From positions 132,194-196,193 of the forward strand of contig JADJVF010000008.1 in assembly GCA_016716705.1 (NCBI GenBank): 64,000 nt of DNA, given 5' to 3'. Shown here in pieces: positions 54,498 to 63,954 of the stretch. Below the pieces are notes generated by a model. That model made no database searches, was not told the origin of the DNA, and saw nothing but the letters and a program-made list of their open reading frames with translations. Every line of letters starts with the position of its first letter. Within the stretch, counting starts at the first letter, position 1. The translations under genes and the position numbers were made by a program. The DNA comes from Holophagales bacterium (GTDB lineage: Bacteria > Acidobacteriota > Thermoanaerobaculia > UBA5066).

Positions 54498-57400
54498 TCA
54501 GGCCGCGTCTTCCCGGGGCGGGAGGGCCTTCTCGATGCCGACCGCCTTCAGGTACATGTAGTAGAGAAGCGGGATGACGACGAGCGTCAGCGCCGTCGCG
54601 ACGACGACGCCCGCGATGAGCGCGACGGCGAGCCCCTGGAAGATCGGGTCGAGGAGGATGACGCCGCCGCCGACGACGAGCGCGAGGGCGGTGAGGACGA
54701 TCGGCCGGAAGCGGACGGCGCCCGCCCGGATGACGGCGTCCTCGAGCTTCTCGCCCATCTCGAGCTCGAGGTTGATGAAGTCGACGAGGAGGATGGAGTT
54801 GCGGACGATGATCCCCGCGAGCGCGATGAACCCGATCATCGACGTCGCGGTGAAGAAGATGCCGAAGAGGCCGTGCGCCGGAAGGATGCCGATGAGCGTC
54901 AGCGGGATCGGCGCCATGATGATGAGAGGCGTGACGAAGCTCTTGAACCAGCCGACGACGAGGAAGTAGATCAGGACGAGGACGGCCGCGAAGGCGATCC
55001 CCATGTCGCGGAAGACCTCGTACGTGATGTGCCACTCGCCGTCCCACTTCATGGCGTACTTCGTCGAGTCGGTCGGGAGCGTCGTCGACATGACCGTGAG
55101 CGGCGAGCCGTCGGGCGACTTCAGCGCCTCCACCTTGCCGCCCATGTCGAGGATCCCGTAGACGGGCGCCTCGGCGACCCCCGCCATCTCGGCGAGGACG
55201 TAGGTCACCGGCTGCAGGTTCTTGTGGTAGATGAACCGCTCGGCCTTCGTCTTGACGACGGTGACGAGCTCGCCGAGCGGAACGAGCCGTCCCGTGCCGC
55301 CGTGGACGGCGATCTGGAGGAGGCCGTCGACGCTCGAGCGCTGGGCGCGGTCGAGGCGGAGGACGATCGGGACCGGGTTGCGGGCGTTCTCGTCGCGCAG
55401 GAGGCCCGCCTCGGCGCCGTTCAGGGCGACGCGGAGGGTCCGCGTGACGACCTCGGGGGTGACGCCGGCGCGGGCCGCCTTCTCGCGGTCGACGACGAGC
55501 TCGACCTTCGGCGCCTCGTCCTCGACGAGCCAGTCGACGTCGACGACGCCGGGGGTCTCCTCGAAGATCTTCTTCACCTGGCCCGCGAGTCCGATCCGCT
55601 TCTCCATGTCGGGGCCGTAGATCTCGGCGACCATCGTGGAGAGGACGGGCGGCCCGGGCGGGACCTCGGTGACCTTGAGGTTCGCGCCGTGGCGCTTCGC
55701 GATCGGCAGGAGGAGCGTTCTCACGTCCTTGGCGAACGTGTGGCTGTCCCGCTTGCGCTGGTCCTTCGGGAGGAGGTTGACCTGGAGGTCGGCCACGAGG
55801 GGGCCGGACCTGAGGAAGTAGTGCCGGACGAGGCCGTTGAAGTTGAACGGGGCGGACGTGCCGACGTAGACCTGCACGTCGGAGACCTCGGGGAGCTTCC
55901 TCACCTCGAGCGCGAGGTCCCGGGCGACGGAGTTCGTCGCCTCGAGCGTCGTCCCCTCGGGCATGTCGACGACGACCTGGATCTCGCTCTTGTTGTCGTA
56001 CGGGAGCATCTTGACCTTGGCGACCTTGAAGAAGACGAGGGACATCGAGAGGAGGAGGAGGACGACGACCCCGCCGACGAGGGTCCAGCTCTTCGCGGGG
56101 CTCTGGAGGAGCGGCGTGAAGAGCTTCTGGTAGAAGCGGTGGAGCTTGTCTTCCTGTTTCGTCTCGGCGTGCCCCTCGAAGCTCGCCTTGCCGGCGTGCT
56201 CCTCGGCGTACTTGCGGAAGAGCTTGAAGGTGAGCCACGGCGAGACGACGAACGCGACGAAGAGGGAGAAGATCATCGCGGCCGAGGCGTTGATCGGGAT
56301 CGGCCGCATGTACGGCCCCATGAGGCCCGAGACGAACGCGAGCGGGAGGAGGGCGCCGACGACGGCGAACGTCGCCAGGATCGTCGGGTTGCCGACCTCG
56401 TCGACGGCGTAGATCGTCGTCAGGCGCGGCGGGCCCCAGCCCAGCTCGTAGTGCCGGTGGATGTTCTCGACGACGACGATGGCGTCGTCGACGAGGATGC
56501 CGATCGCGAAGATGAGCGCGAAGAGCGTGACCCGGTTCAGCGTGTAGCCGAAGAGGTAGGACGACGCGAGCGTCAGGGCGAGCGTCATGGGGACGGCCAC
56601 GAGGACGACGATCGCCTCGCGCCGGCCGAGGAAGAAGGCCATCAGGAGGACGACGGAGAGCGTCGCGAGCGCCATGTGGAAGATGAGCTCGTTCGACTTC
56701 TCGTCGGCCGTGTGGCCGTAGTCGCGTGTCTTCGTGAGGGTCACGTTCGAGGGGATGACCTTCCCCTTCAGGCCCGCGACGACCTTGTCGAGGTCCTCGA
56801 CGAGCTCGACCGCGTTCGTCCCGGGCTTCTTGGCGACGGAGACGGTGACGGCGGCCGTGTCGGCCCCGGCGGCGACGCCGCGGTGGGCCGCGCCCGGCCC
56901 GGCCAGCATCCAGACGTACTGGGACGGTTCGTCGGCGCCGTCGGAGACGGTCGCGACGTCGCGGAGGAAGACGGGCTTGCCGTTCCAGACGGCGACGACC
57001 GCGCCGCCGACCTCGTCGGCGTTGCGGAAGAGGGAACCGACCTCCACCTGGGTCTCGGCGTCGGCCGTGGCGAAGCTCCCGGCGGGGAGGCGCCAGTTCG
57101 CGCTCGAGAGGGCCATGTAGGCCTGCAGCAGGGAGACCTGGTGCGCCGCGAGGCGGTCGCGGTCGAAGGTGACCTTGAGGGCGCGCTTCTCGCCGCCGAG
57201 GACGGTCACCTGCGCCACGCGCGGGTGCTTCGTCAGCTCGACCTTCAGCTCCTCGGCCACCTGCTTGAGCTGCATCGGGGAGGCGTCGGCGGACCAGAGG
57301 GTGTAGGCGAGGACCGGGACGTCGTCGATGCCGCGGGAGACGACGAGCGGCGGCATGGCGCCGGCGGGAAGCTCGGCGGACTTCTCCTGGAGCTTCGTGT

Positions 57401-57824
57401 GGACCCGGACGGCGGCCTGGTCGGGGTCGGTCCCGACCATGAAGCGGACGATGATCATCCCGCCCGAGGGCTGCGTCGTGGAGTAGACGTACTCGACGTT
57501 CGGGATCTCGTAGATCGCCTTCTCGAGGGGCGACGTCAGGCGGCGCTCGACCTCGAGGGCCGTGGCGCCGGGCATCCCGAGGAAGACGTCGATCATCGGG
57601 ACCTTGATCTGCGGCTCCTCCTCGCGCGGCGTCACCATCACGGCGAAGGCGCCGACGAGGAGCGAGAAGACGACGAGGAGCGGGGTCAGCTTCGACTCGA
57701 GGAAGGCCTTGGCGATCCGCCCGGAGGCGCCGACGGGGCGGCGCGTCATCTTCAGGCGAAGCGCCTCCCGCTTCGTCTCCTCGATCGACGCCTTGTTGCC
57801 GGCGTCGCCCGTGGGCTCGCTCAC
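54498..57824 (-). CDS. RND efflux pump inner-membrane transporter (MMPL/AcrB-like)
   Basis: A 1108-residue, 12-helix RND transporter driven by proton influx that takes substrate from the periplasm or membrane to a TolC-type channel. N-terminal TPREEEPQIKVPMIDVF, the porter-domain repeats, DDAIVVVENIHRH after TM4 and, in the second half, LALVVGGGVILLDPI are typical. It has the length of hydrophobe/metal RND pumps; the TM4 acidic residues are not the classical HME DE pattern in what I can see, so the substrate is open. Start GTG 57824 overlaps the adaptor stop as GTGA. Confidence 0.95.
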   Translation of the reverse strand: MSEPTGDAGNKASIEETKREALRLKMTRRPVGASGRIAKAFLESKLTPLLVVFSLLVGAFAVMVTPREEEPQIKVPMIDVFLGMPGATALEVERRLTSPLEKAIYEIPNVEYVYSTTQPSGGMIIVRFMVGTDPDQAAVRVHTKLQEKSAELPAGAMPPLVVSRGIDDVPVLAYTLWSADASPMQLKQVAEELKVELTKHPRVAQVTVLGGEKRALKVTFDRDRLAAHQVSLLQAYMALSSANWRLPAGSFATADAETQVEVGSLFRNADEVGGAVVAVWNGKPVFLRDVATVSDGADEPSQYVWMLAGPGAAHRGVAAGADTAAVTVSVAKKPGTNAVELVEDLDKVVAGLKGKVIPSNVTLTKTRDYGHTADEKSNELIFHMALATLSVVLLMAFFLGRREAIVVLVAVPMTLALTLASSYLFGYTLNRVTLFALIFAIGILVDDAIVVVENIHRHYELGWGPPRLTTIYAVDEVGNPTILATFAVVGALLPLAFVSGLMGPYMRPIPINASAAMIFSLFVAFVVSPWLTFKLFRKYAEEHAGKASFEGHAETKQEDKLHRFYQKLFTPLLQSPAKSWTLVGGVVVLLLLSMSLVFFKVAKVKMLPYDNKSEIQVVVDMPEGTTLEATNSVARDLALEVRKLPEVSDVQVYVGTSAPFNFNGLVRHYFLRSGPLVADLQVNLLPKDQRKRDSHTFAKDVRTLLLPIAKRHGANLKVTEVPPGPPVLSTMVAEIYGPDMEKRIGLAGQVKKIFEETPGVVDVDWLVEDEAPKVELVVDREKAARAGVTPEVVTRTLRVALNGAEAGLLRDENARNPVPIVLRLDRAQRSSVDGLLQIAVHGGTGRLVPLGELVTVVKTKAERFIYHKNLQPVTYVLAEMAGVAEAPVYGILDMGGKVEALKSPDGSPLTVMSTTLPTDSTKYAMKWDGEWHITYEVFRDMGIAFAAVLVLIYFLVVGWFKSFVTPLIIMAPIPLTLIGILPAHGLFGIFFTATSMIGFIALAGIIVRNSILLVDFINLELEMGEKLEDAVIRAGAVRFRPIVLTALALVVGGGVILLDPIFQGLAVALIAGVVVATALTLVVIPLLYYMYLKAVGIEKALPPREDAA

Positions 57825-58927
57825 TTCTTCACCTCACCCGAGGCCGGGCCGCGGACCTCCGCTCCGTCGGCGGGGGCCGCCGAGAGGCCGACGAGGAGCT
57901 CCTCGCCCCCCTTGAGGCCCGAGAGGACCTCGACGACGTCGCCGTCGCGCGAGCCGAGCGTCACGGCGCGGGTCCGCGCCTTGCCCTGCTCGTCCTTCAC
58001 GACGACGAGGCTCATGCCGCCCTGCGCCAGGACGGACGAGGCGGGGACGACGACGGCCGTCCGGCGGCCCGTCTCGAGGACGGCGCGCCCGGAGACGCCC
58101 GTCGGGACGAGCGCTCCGCCGACGTCGACCTTCGCCGTGAACGAGTGGCTGGCCGGGTCGGCGCCCGGGGACATCTCCACGACGCGGCCCGGGAGCGGCT
58201 TGGCGCCGGGCGTCGCGTCGAGCGTCACGAGGAGCGTGGTCCCCACCGCGAGCTTCGACGCGGCGACGATGCTCTCGGGGACGGAGAGAACGAGCCGCCG
58301 GCCGGCCGTCGACTCGATCATGACGAGCGGCCGGCCCGGGGCGGCGAGGTCGCCCGGCTCGACCATCTTCTTCGCGACGCGCCCGGCGAACGGGGCGACG
58401 ACGCGCGATTCCTTCGCGACGGAGGAGGCGGCCCCGACGGCGCCCGTCGCCTGCTCGACGGCCCCCTTGGCCTGCTCGTACTGCATCCGGGCCATGTCGA
58501 GCTCGAGCTCGGAGGCCGAGCCGGACTTCTGGAGGGCCTGGAAGCGCTGGTAGTTCCGCTCGGCCAGGGCGAACCCGGCCTTGGCCTGCGCGAGGGCGCC
58601 GCGGGCCTGCGACTCCTGCCCCTGCGCGGTGGCGGGGTCGATCTCGACGAGGAGCTGGCCCTGGGCCACGAGGTCGCCTTCCTTCACCGGGACGGCGACG
58701 ACGGACGCCATGACGCGGCTGGACACCATGGCGGACTTGCCCGCCTCGACGGTGCCGGAGAGCTCGATGCGCTGGGGCAGCTCGCGCGACTCGGCCTTCG
58801 CGAGGGAGGCGGAGACGGGATCGGGGGTGGGGAGTTCGCCGGCCTTGTGCCCGCCGCCGCAGGCGGTGAGCGCGAGCGCGCCGGCCACTGTGAGGGTGAC
58901 GAGGGAAACGGTCTTCCGGGAAGTCAT
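57821..58927 (-). CDS. RND efflux periplasmic adaptor (membrane fusion protein)
   Basis: A 368-residue lipoprotein adaptor linking the RND pump to TolC. The lipobox is LALTAC (Cys 23). It has a first lipoyl half (VVAVPVKEGDLVAQGQLLVEID), a coiled-coil hairpin (about residues 100-165, with AQGQESQARGALAQA and DMARMQYEQAKGAVEQ), a second lipoyl half (APFAGRVAKKMVEPGDLA) and the beta-barrel and MP domains. ATG 58927 is chosen because GGAGG lies upstream and the signal peptide follows; GTG 58987 would overlap the tolC stop. Confidence 0.95.
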   Translation of the reverse strand: MTSRKTVSLVTLTVAGALALTACGGGHKAGELPTPDPVSASLAKAESRELPQRIELSGTVEAGKSAMVSSRVMASVVAVPVKEGDLVAQGQLLVEIDPATAQGQESQARGALAQAKAGFALAERNYQRFQALQKSGSASELELDMARMQYEQAKGAVEQATGAVGAASSVAKESRVVAPFAGRVAKKMVEPGDLAAPGRPLVMIESTAGRRLVLSVPESIVAASKLAVGTTLLVTLDATPGAKPLPGRVVEMSPGADPASHSFTAKVDVGGALVPTGVSGRAVLETGRRTAVVVPASSVLAQGGMSLVVVKDEQGKARTRAVTLGSRDGDVVEVLSGLKGGEELLVGLSAAPADGAEVRGPASGEVKK

Positions 58928-58983
58928 GCGAGCCTCCGTGCTCTTCTGCGGTGTCGGGTCGGGGAGGAGGGTGTCGGGCGCGC

Positions 58984-60317
58984 TCACGGGACCGCCGTCT
59001 CCGGGGCCTTGCCGGCCTTCACCGCGAGGCGGAGCGCCGTCGCGTGGGCGTCGGCGCGGGCGACGAGCTCGCGCGTCTCGGCCTCCCGGCGGGCGGTCGC
59101 CGCGTCGAGGAGGTCGATCGTCTTCACGACGCCGCTCTTGAAGCGTTCGTCGGTGATCCGCTCGCTCTCGCGGGCGGACTCGAGCGCCTTGACGGCGGTG
59201 GCGTGGCGGGCGCGGGCGGTACCGCCTCTTCGTACGCCTGCCTCACCTCGAGGGCGACGCCGTCGGCGAAGCGGGCGACGTCCTCGCGGCCGGCGCGGGC
59301 CTCTTCTCGCGCGGCGGCGACGGCGGCCTTGTCGGCCCCGCCCTGGAAGAGATTCACCGCGGCGAAGGCCATGACCGTGCCGGCCGAGCCGCTCGCCCCG
59401 AAGAGGTTCTTGTCGTGGAGGTCCCAGCGGGCGGAGACGCCCACCTTCGGGAACCAGGCGGCCTTCTTCACCTTCTCCTCGAGCTCGCCGGCCCGAAGGA
59501 GGCTCCTCGCCGCGGCGAGGTCCTTCCGGGAGGCGGCCGAGGCGACCCAGGAGGCGGCGTCGCCGTCGAGGGGCTTCGGGCCGGGGAGAGGCGCGAGCTG
59601 CCAGGTCGAGTCCTGCGCGACGCCGATCCGGAAGGCGAGGTTCGCGTTGGCGACGCGGGCCTTCCCCTTCGCGTCCTCGAGCAGGTCCTCGACGCGGGCC
59701 AGCTCCACCTCGGCCCGGAGGAGCTCGGAGCGGACGAGCATCCCCTGCCCGACGTAGCTCTTCGCGAGCTCCACGTGGGCCTTCACGGTGTCTCGGGCCT
59801 TCGTGAGGAGCGAGACGAACTCCTCTGCCTGCGCGAGCATCACCCACGCCTCGCCGGCGTTCAGCGCGGCGTTGTCGGCGGCCCAGGACGTCTGGCTTCC
59901 GGCGGCCTCGGCGGCGCTCCTGGCCTGGTCGATCCGGCCGGAGAGCTCGCCGCCCGTGAAGAGCGGGACCATCGCCTCGGCGCGAGTGATCGCCGTTCCC
60001 GACCAGCCGGGGTCGTTCGGGTCGCTCCCGACGAAGTTCGGGAAGGAGAACTCGTTCCGGTTCAGCTCCAGCGCGAAGGACTCGGCGGGGGAGTCGGTCC
60101 GGATGTAGGTCTCCGAGAGAGTCAGGGAAGGGAGCCGGTAGGCCGACGCCTGGCTCACGCGGGCCGTCGCCGCCTCCTGCCGGGCCTTCGCGGCGGCCAC
60201 CTCGCGGGCTCCGCCCCGGGCCCGGCTCATCGCCTCCCCCAGGGAGATCGGGTCGTCCGCGCGGACGGCGCCCGAGGCCACGAGCCCCAGGACCGCCACC
60301 GCCACTCCGTATCGCAT
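58984..60317 (-). CDS. TolC-family outer-membrane efflux protein, frameshifted
   Basis: An outer-membrane channel of about 444 residues. Signal peptide (residues 3-20, ending AVRA), then the duplicated TolC pattern of long helices and barrel strands (ARQEAATARVSQASAYRLPSL, LNAGEAWVMLAQAEEFVSL). After EVRQAYEEA the frame is lost at 59218-59222, where one base is missing, and the conserved last helix continues in the next frame: ARARHATAVKALES then RFKSGVVKTIDLLDA. ATG 60317 has an ideal GGAGGAG. It is the first gene of the efflux operon, with promoter 60374-60402. Confidence 0.9.
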
Positions 60318-60373
60318 GTCTCCTCCTTGCCGGCGAGGGGCTCTGGAGGCCCCTCGGTGTGTTACTTTATGAA

Positions 60374-60402
60374 AATATAGTTATAAATGAGTTTCCTGTC
60401 AA
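60374..60402 (-). promoter_or_regulatory. tolC-RND operon promoter
   Basis: On the minus strand TTGACA (60402-60397) is a perfect -35, followed after 17 bases by TATATT (60379-60374). An imperfect inverted repeat TTTATGA-N8-TTATAAA overlaps the -10. It has the same form as the arsR promoter. Confidence 0.75.
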
Positions 60403-60543
60403 GCCCTCGGGCCGGTCCGGCGCGGGAAGGCCCCCCGGGGCGTCCGTCGGGTCTGCCGGGTGAAAAGAGAAACAGCTCATTCTGCTCCCCGACCGGCGCG
60501 CCGGGGTGCCCAAACGGCTAACATCGGGCCGAACGGGAGGGGC

Positions 60544-63500
60544 ATGAGGAGCGACGATTCCGCGGTAGGCGGGGGGACGGACCGCTACCGCCGCCAGAGG
60601 CGCATTCAGGAGGCGACGTACGCGATCGCGCAGGCGGTGACGTCGAGCGAGGGCCTGGACGACCTCTACGCCCGGATCCACCGGATCGTCGCGGGGCTGA
60701 TGGAGGCCCGTAACCTCTACATCGCGCTCCTGGACGACGCGACCGGCAGCCTCACGTTTCCCTATTTTCGCGACGAGATCGACGCCGAGCCCCCCGCGGG
60801 GCCCGTCCCGGTCGGGCGCGGGCTGACGGGTTACGTCCTCCGGAAGGGGGAGCCGCTGCTCGCCTCGCCGGAGGTCTTCGACGCCCTCGTGGCACGCGGA
60901 GAGGTGGAGTCGATCGGGGCCGCCTCGATCGACTGGCTGGGCGTGCCGCTGCGTGCAGGCGACCGGACGATCGGGGTCCTCGCGGTCCAGAGCTACGCCG
61001 GGAACCTGAGGTACGGCGCGGAAGACCAGGCCCTCCTCGGGTTCGTCTCGTCGCAGGTGGCCCTCGCCATCGAGCGCCGCCGGGCGGAGGAAGCCCTGCG
61101 CCGGAGCGAGCGGAGTCACCGCGCCCTCCTCGAGGCGCTGCCGGACCTCCTCTTCGTCCTCGGGCGGGACGGCCGCTACAAGGCAGTCCACGCCGCGCGT
61201 CCGGAGACGCTCGCCGCTCCCCGGGAGACCCTTCTCGGCACCACGGTCCCCAGGGTCCTCCCGCCTGACGCGGCAGCGATCTGGATGGACGCGATCGGCC
61301 GATGCCTGGACGGAGGCGGCACCCAGATCCTCGAGTACACGCTCGACGTTCCCGCGGGCCGCCGCGTGTTCGAGGGGCGGATCGTCAAGCACGACGCGGA
61401 TTCGGTCCTCTCCCTCGTCCGGGACGTCACCGACCGCGTCGAGGGGGAGCGGGCCCTCCACGAGCGCGAACGCGAGCTGAAGCGCCTCACCGACAACATG
61501 CTCGACGTCATCTCCGAGACGGACCTCACCGGGGTCCTCCGGTTCGCGACGCCCTCCTACGAGGCGGCGACGGGCTGGTCGCCCGCGGAGTTCATCGGAC
61601 ACAACGCCCTCGAGTTCATCCACCCGGAGGACGTCGAGCTCTCCCGGGAGATGCTCGGGCGGAAGGCGCGTCGCGACGGCTCCTCCTCCTTCACCTATCG
61701 CTTCCGGACGAAGGACGGGCGGTGGCTCTGGGTCGACTCCGTCGTGACCCTCGTGCGGGACGGGAAGGGGGAGCCGGACGGGCTCGTCATCACCAGCCGC
61801 GACGTCACCGACCGCAAGCGCGACGAGGAGATCGTGCGGCTCCAGCACGAGACGGAGCGAAGCCTCCTGCGGCGCGAGGGGCTCGATGCGATCTTCGGAC
61901 GGATCTGCACGCGCGTCGCGGGGTTCTTCGATTTCCCGGTCGTCTGGATCGGCCTGAAGGGTGCCGACGGGCGGATCGAGCCGCGGGCCGTCGCCGGCGA
62001 GGCCGCCGGGTTCGTGACGGGCTCGACCTTCCGCTGGGACGAATCCCCCGAAGGGCGCGGGCCGTCGGGAGAGGCGGTCCGCACCGGGAAGACCGTCTAC
62101 GTCGATGGCCTCGGGGACGAGCGGGTCGCACCGTGGAAGGACGGCGCGGTGGCGAGCGGCCTCGGCGCCGCGCTCTCGGTGCCGCTCGTCGTCGGCGAAG
62201 GAGTCCTCGGAGTCCTCGCCTGCTACGCCCGCGGGCCGGAGGCGTTCCGGGGCGGCGCGGTCGTGCCGATCACGCGGATCGCCGACCAGGCGGCCCTCTC
62301 GCTCCTCGAGGCCGAGCAGCTCGAGCGGATCGAGCTCCAGACCGCGGCCCTCGAGGCGACGGCGAACGCCGTCGTCATCACCGACCGCGACGGCCGGGTC
62401 GAGTGGGTGAACCGCGCCTTCACCGACCTGACGGGCTTCCACCCCGAGGACGTCCGCGGCGAGACGCCCCGCATGCTGAAGTCGGGCATCCAGAGCGATT
62501 TCTACTACGAGAAGATGTGGGAGACGATCCTGGGCGGTCACGTCTGGCGCGGAGAGCTCTACAACCGACGCAAGGACGGGTCCATCTACGTCGAGGAGCA
62601 GACGATCACGCCTGTCACCGGGACCGACGGTGCCATCCGGCACTTCGTCGCGGTGAAGCAGGACGTCACCCAGCGAAGGAAGACCGAGGAGCGGATTCGC
62701 TACCTCGCCCTGCACGACCCGCTCACGGACCTGGGGAACCGCCGCGCGGTCGAGGAGAGCCTCGAGCGCGTCGTCGCGCGAGCCCGTCGCGGCACGCCCG
62801 GGTCGCTCGTCCTCCTCGACCTGGACCATTTCAAGGTCGTCAACGACACCCTCGGCCACGCGGCGGGCGACACCGTCCTCGTCGAGCTCGCGCGCCTCCT
62901 CGGGACGCTCCGCCGGCCGGGGGACGAGATCGCCCGCCTCGGCGGCGACGAGTTCGTTCTCGTCCTCGAGGGAATCCCGGGAGAGGCGGGGCGCATGGTG
63001 GCCGAGCGGCTTCGGCAAGCCATTCACGAGCACCGCTTCGAGGTCGGGGGCCGGCGCTTCGACCTCGGGGCCAGCGTGGGGGTCGTCCCGATCGACGGTC
63101 GTCTCAACGCCGCCGCGCTCCTGGCCCTCGCGGATTCGGCCCTCTACTCGGCCAAGGAACGGGGCCGGAACCGGGTCGTCCTCGTCGACGCCTCGACCTC
63201 GCCCACGCCCCTTTCGGAGGCGAGCGTCTGGGCCTCGCGGGTGAAGGACGCCCTTCGCGACCGGCGTTTCGTCCTCGCCTACCAGCCGATCTTCCGCCTC
63301 GCAACGGGCAGGGCCGCCCACTACGAGGCGCTCATCAGGCTTCGGGACGACGCCGGAGCGCTCGTGGCACCGGGGATGTTCCTTCCGGCCGCCGAGCAGT
63401 TCGGACTTCTTCCGCAGCTCGACAACTGGGTCGTCGACCAGGTGCTGGGGCTCCTCAAGGTACGGGAGGACGTGGAAATCTTCGTGAACCTCTCGGGCGC

Positions 63501-63954
63501 GAGCCTCGGCGAGGAGGGACACCTCCTCTCGATCGAAGAGCGGATCCGGGAGAGCGGAATCGGCCCCGGCCGGCTCGCGTTCGAGGTGACGGAGACGACT
63601 GCCGTGAGGGACATGATCGCGGCGCGGGAGTGGATGAGGCGCCTCCGGGACCTGGGCTGCCGCTTCGCCCTCGACGACTTCGGCATCGGCTTCTCGTCCT
63701 TCTCCTATCTGCAGAGCCTCCCGGCCGACTACGTGAAGATCGACGGCTCCTTCATCCGCGACCTCGACACGAACCTCGCGAACCAGGCCCTCGTCAAGGC
63801 GATCGACACGGTGGCCCACACCCTCGGCAAGGAGACGATCGCCGAGCAGGTCGAGAATCCCGGGTCGGTCGACATCCTCAGGGAGCTCGGAGTCGAGTTC
63901 GCCCAGGGTTTCTCGCTCGGCGAGCCGAAACCAGATCTCCCGGCGTCAGACTAG
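60544..63954 (+). CDS. GGDEF-EAL cyclic-di-GMP enzyme with GAF and PAS sensors
   Basis: A 1136-residue protein with domains in the order GAF (about 20-170), PAS, PAS, GAF (about 440-590), PAS, GGDEF, EAL. The cyclase site is intact (LGGDEFV), and an inhibitory I-site RPGD lies five residues before it. The EAL domain also looks complete: YEALIRL, NLSGASL, EVTETTAV, DDFGIGFSS, YVKIDGSF, AEQVEN and FAQGFSLGEP. So both synthesis and breakdown of c-di-GMP are possible. It has no transmembrane segment. ATG 60544 has GGGAGG upstream. It is divergent from the efflux operon. Confidence 0.95.
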   Translation: MRSDDSAVGGGTDRYRRQRRIQEATYAIAQAVTSSEGLDDLYARIHRIVAGLMEARNLYIALLDDATGSLTFPYFRDEIDAEPPAGPVPVGRGLTGYVLRKGEPLLASPEVFDALVARGEVESIGAASIDWLGVPLRAGDRTIGVLAVQSYAGNLRYGAEDQALLGFVSSQVALAIERRRAEEALRRSERSHRALLEALPDLLFVLGRDGRYKAVHAARPETLAAPRETLLGTTVPRVLPPDAAAIWMDAIGRCLDGGGTQILEYTLDVPAGRRVFEGRIVKHDADSVLSLVRDVTDRVEGERALHERERELKRLTDNMLDVISETDLTGVLRFATPSYEAATGWSPAEFIGHNALEFIHPEDVELSREMLGRKARRDGSSSFTYRFRTKDGRWLWVDSVVTLVRDGKGEPDGLVITSRDVTDRKRDEEIVRLQHETERSLLRREGLDAIFGRICTRVAGFFDFPVVWIGLKGADGRIEPRAVAGEAAGFVTGSTFRWDESPEGRGPSGEAVRTGKTVYVDGLGDERVAPWKDGAVASGLGAALSVPLVVGEGVLGVLACYARGPEAFRGGAVVPITRIADQAALSLLEAEQLERIELQTAALEATANAVVITDRDGRVEWVNRAFTDLTGFHPEDVRGETPRMLKSGIQSDFYYEKMWETILGGHVWRGELYNRRKDGSIYVEEQTITPVTGTDGAIRHFVAVKQDVTQRRKTEERIRYLALHDPLTDLGNRRAVEESLERVVARARRGTPGSLVLLDLDHFKVVNDTLGHAAGDTVLVELARLLGTLRRPGDEIARLGGDEFVLVLEGIPGEAGRMVAERLRQAIHEHRFEVGGRRFDLGASVGVVPIDGRLNAAALLALADSALYSAKERGRNRVVLVDASTSPTPLSEASVWASRVKDALRDRRFVLAYQPIFRLATGRAAHYEALIRLRDDAGALVAPGMFLPAAEQFGLLPQLDNWVVDQVLGLLKVREDVEIFVNLSGASLGEEGHLLSIEERIRESGIGPGRLAFEVTETTAVRDMIAAREWMRRLRDLGCRFALDDFGIGFSSFSYLQSLPADYVKIDGSFIRDLDTNLANQALVKAIDTVAHTLGKETIAEQVENPGSVDILRELGVEFAQGFSLGEPKPDLPASD

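Noticed and set aside
54267..58553. Plus-strand open frame of 1,428 codons
   Set aside because: Antisense to the RND and adaptor genes, with an Asp/Glu/Arg-rich low-complexity composition.
60367..63819. Minus-strand open frame of 1,150 codons
   Set aside because: Antisense to the GGDEF-EAL gene; no domain recognisable.
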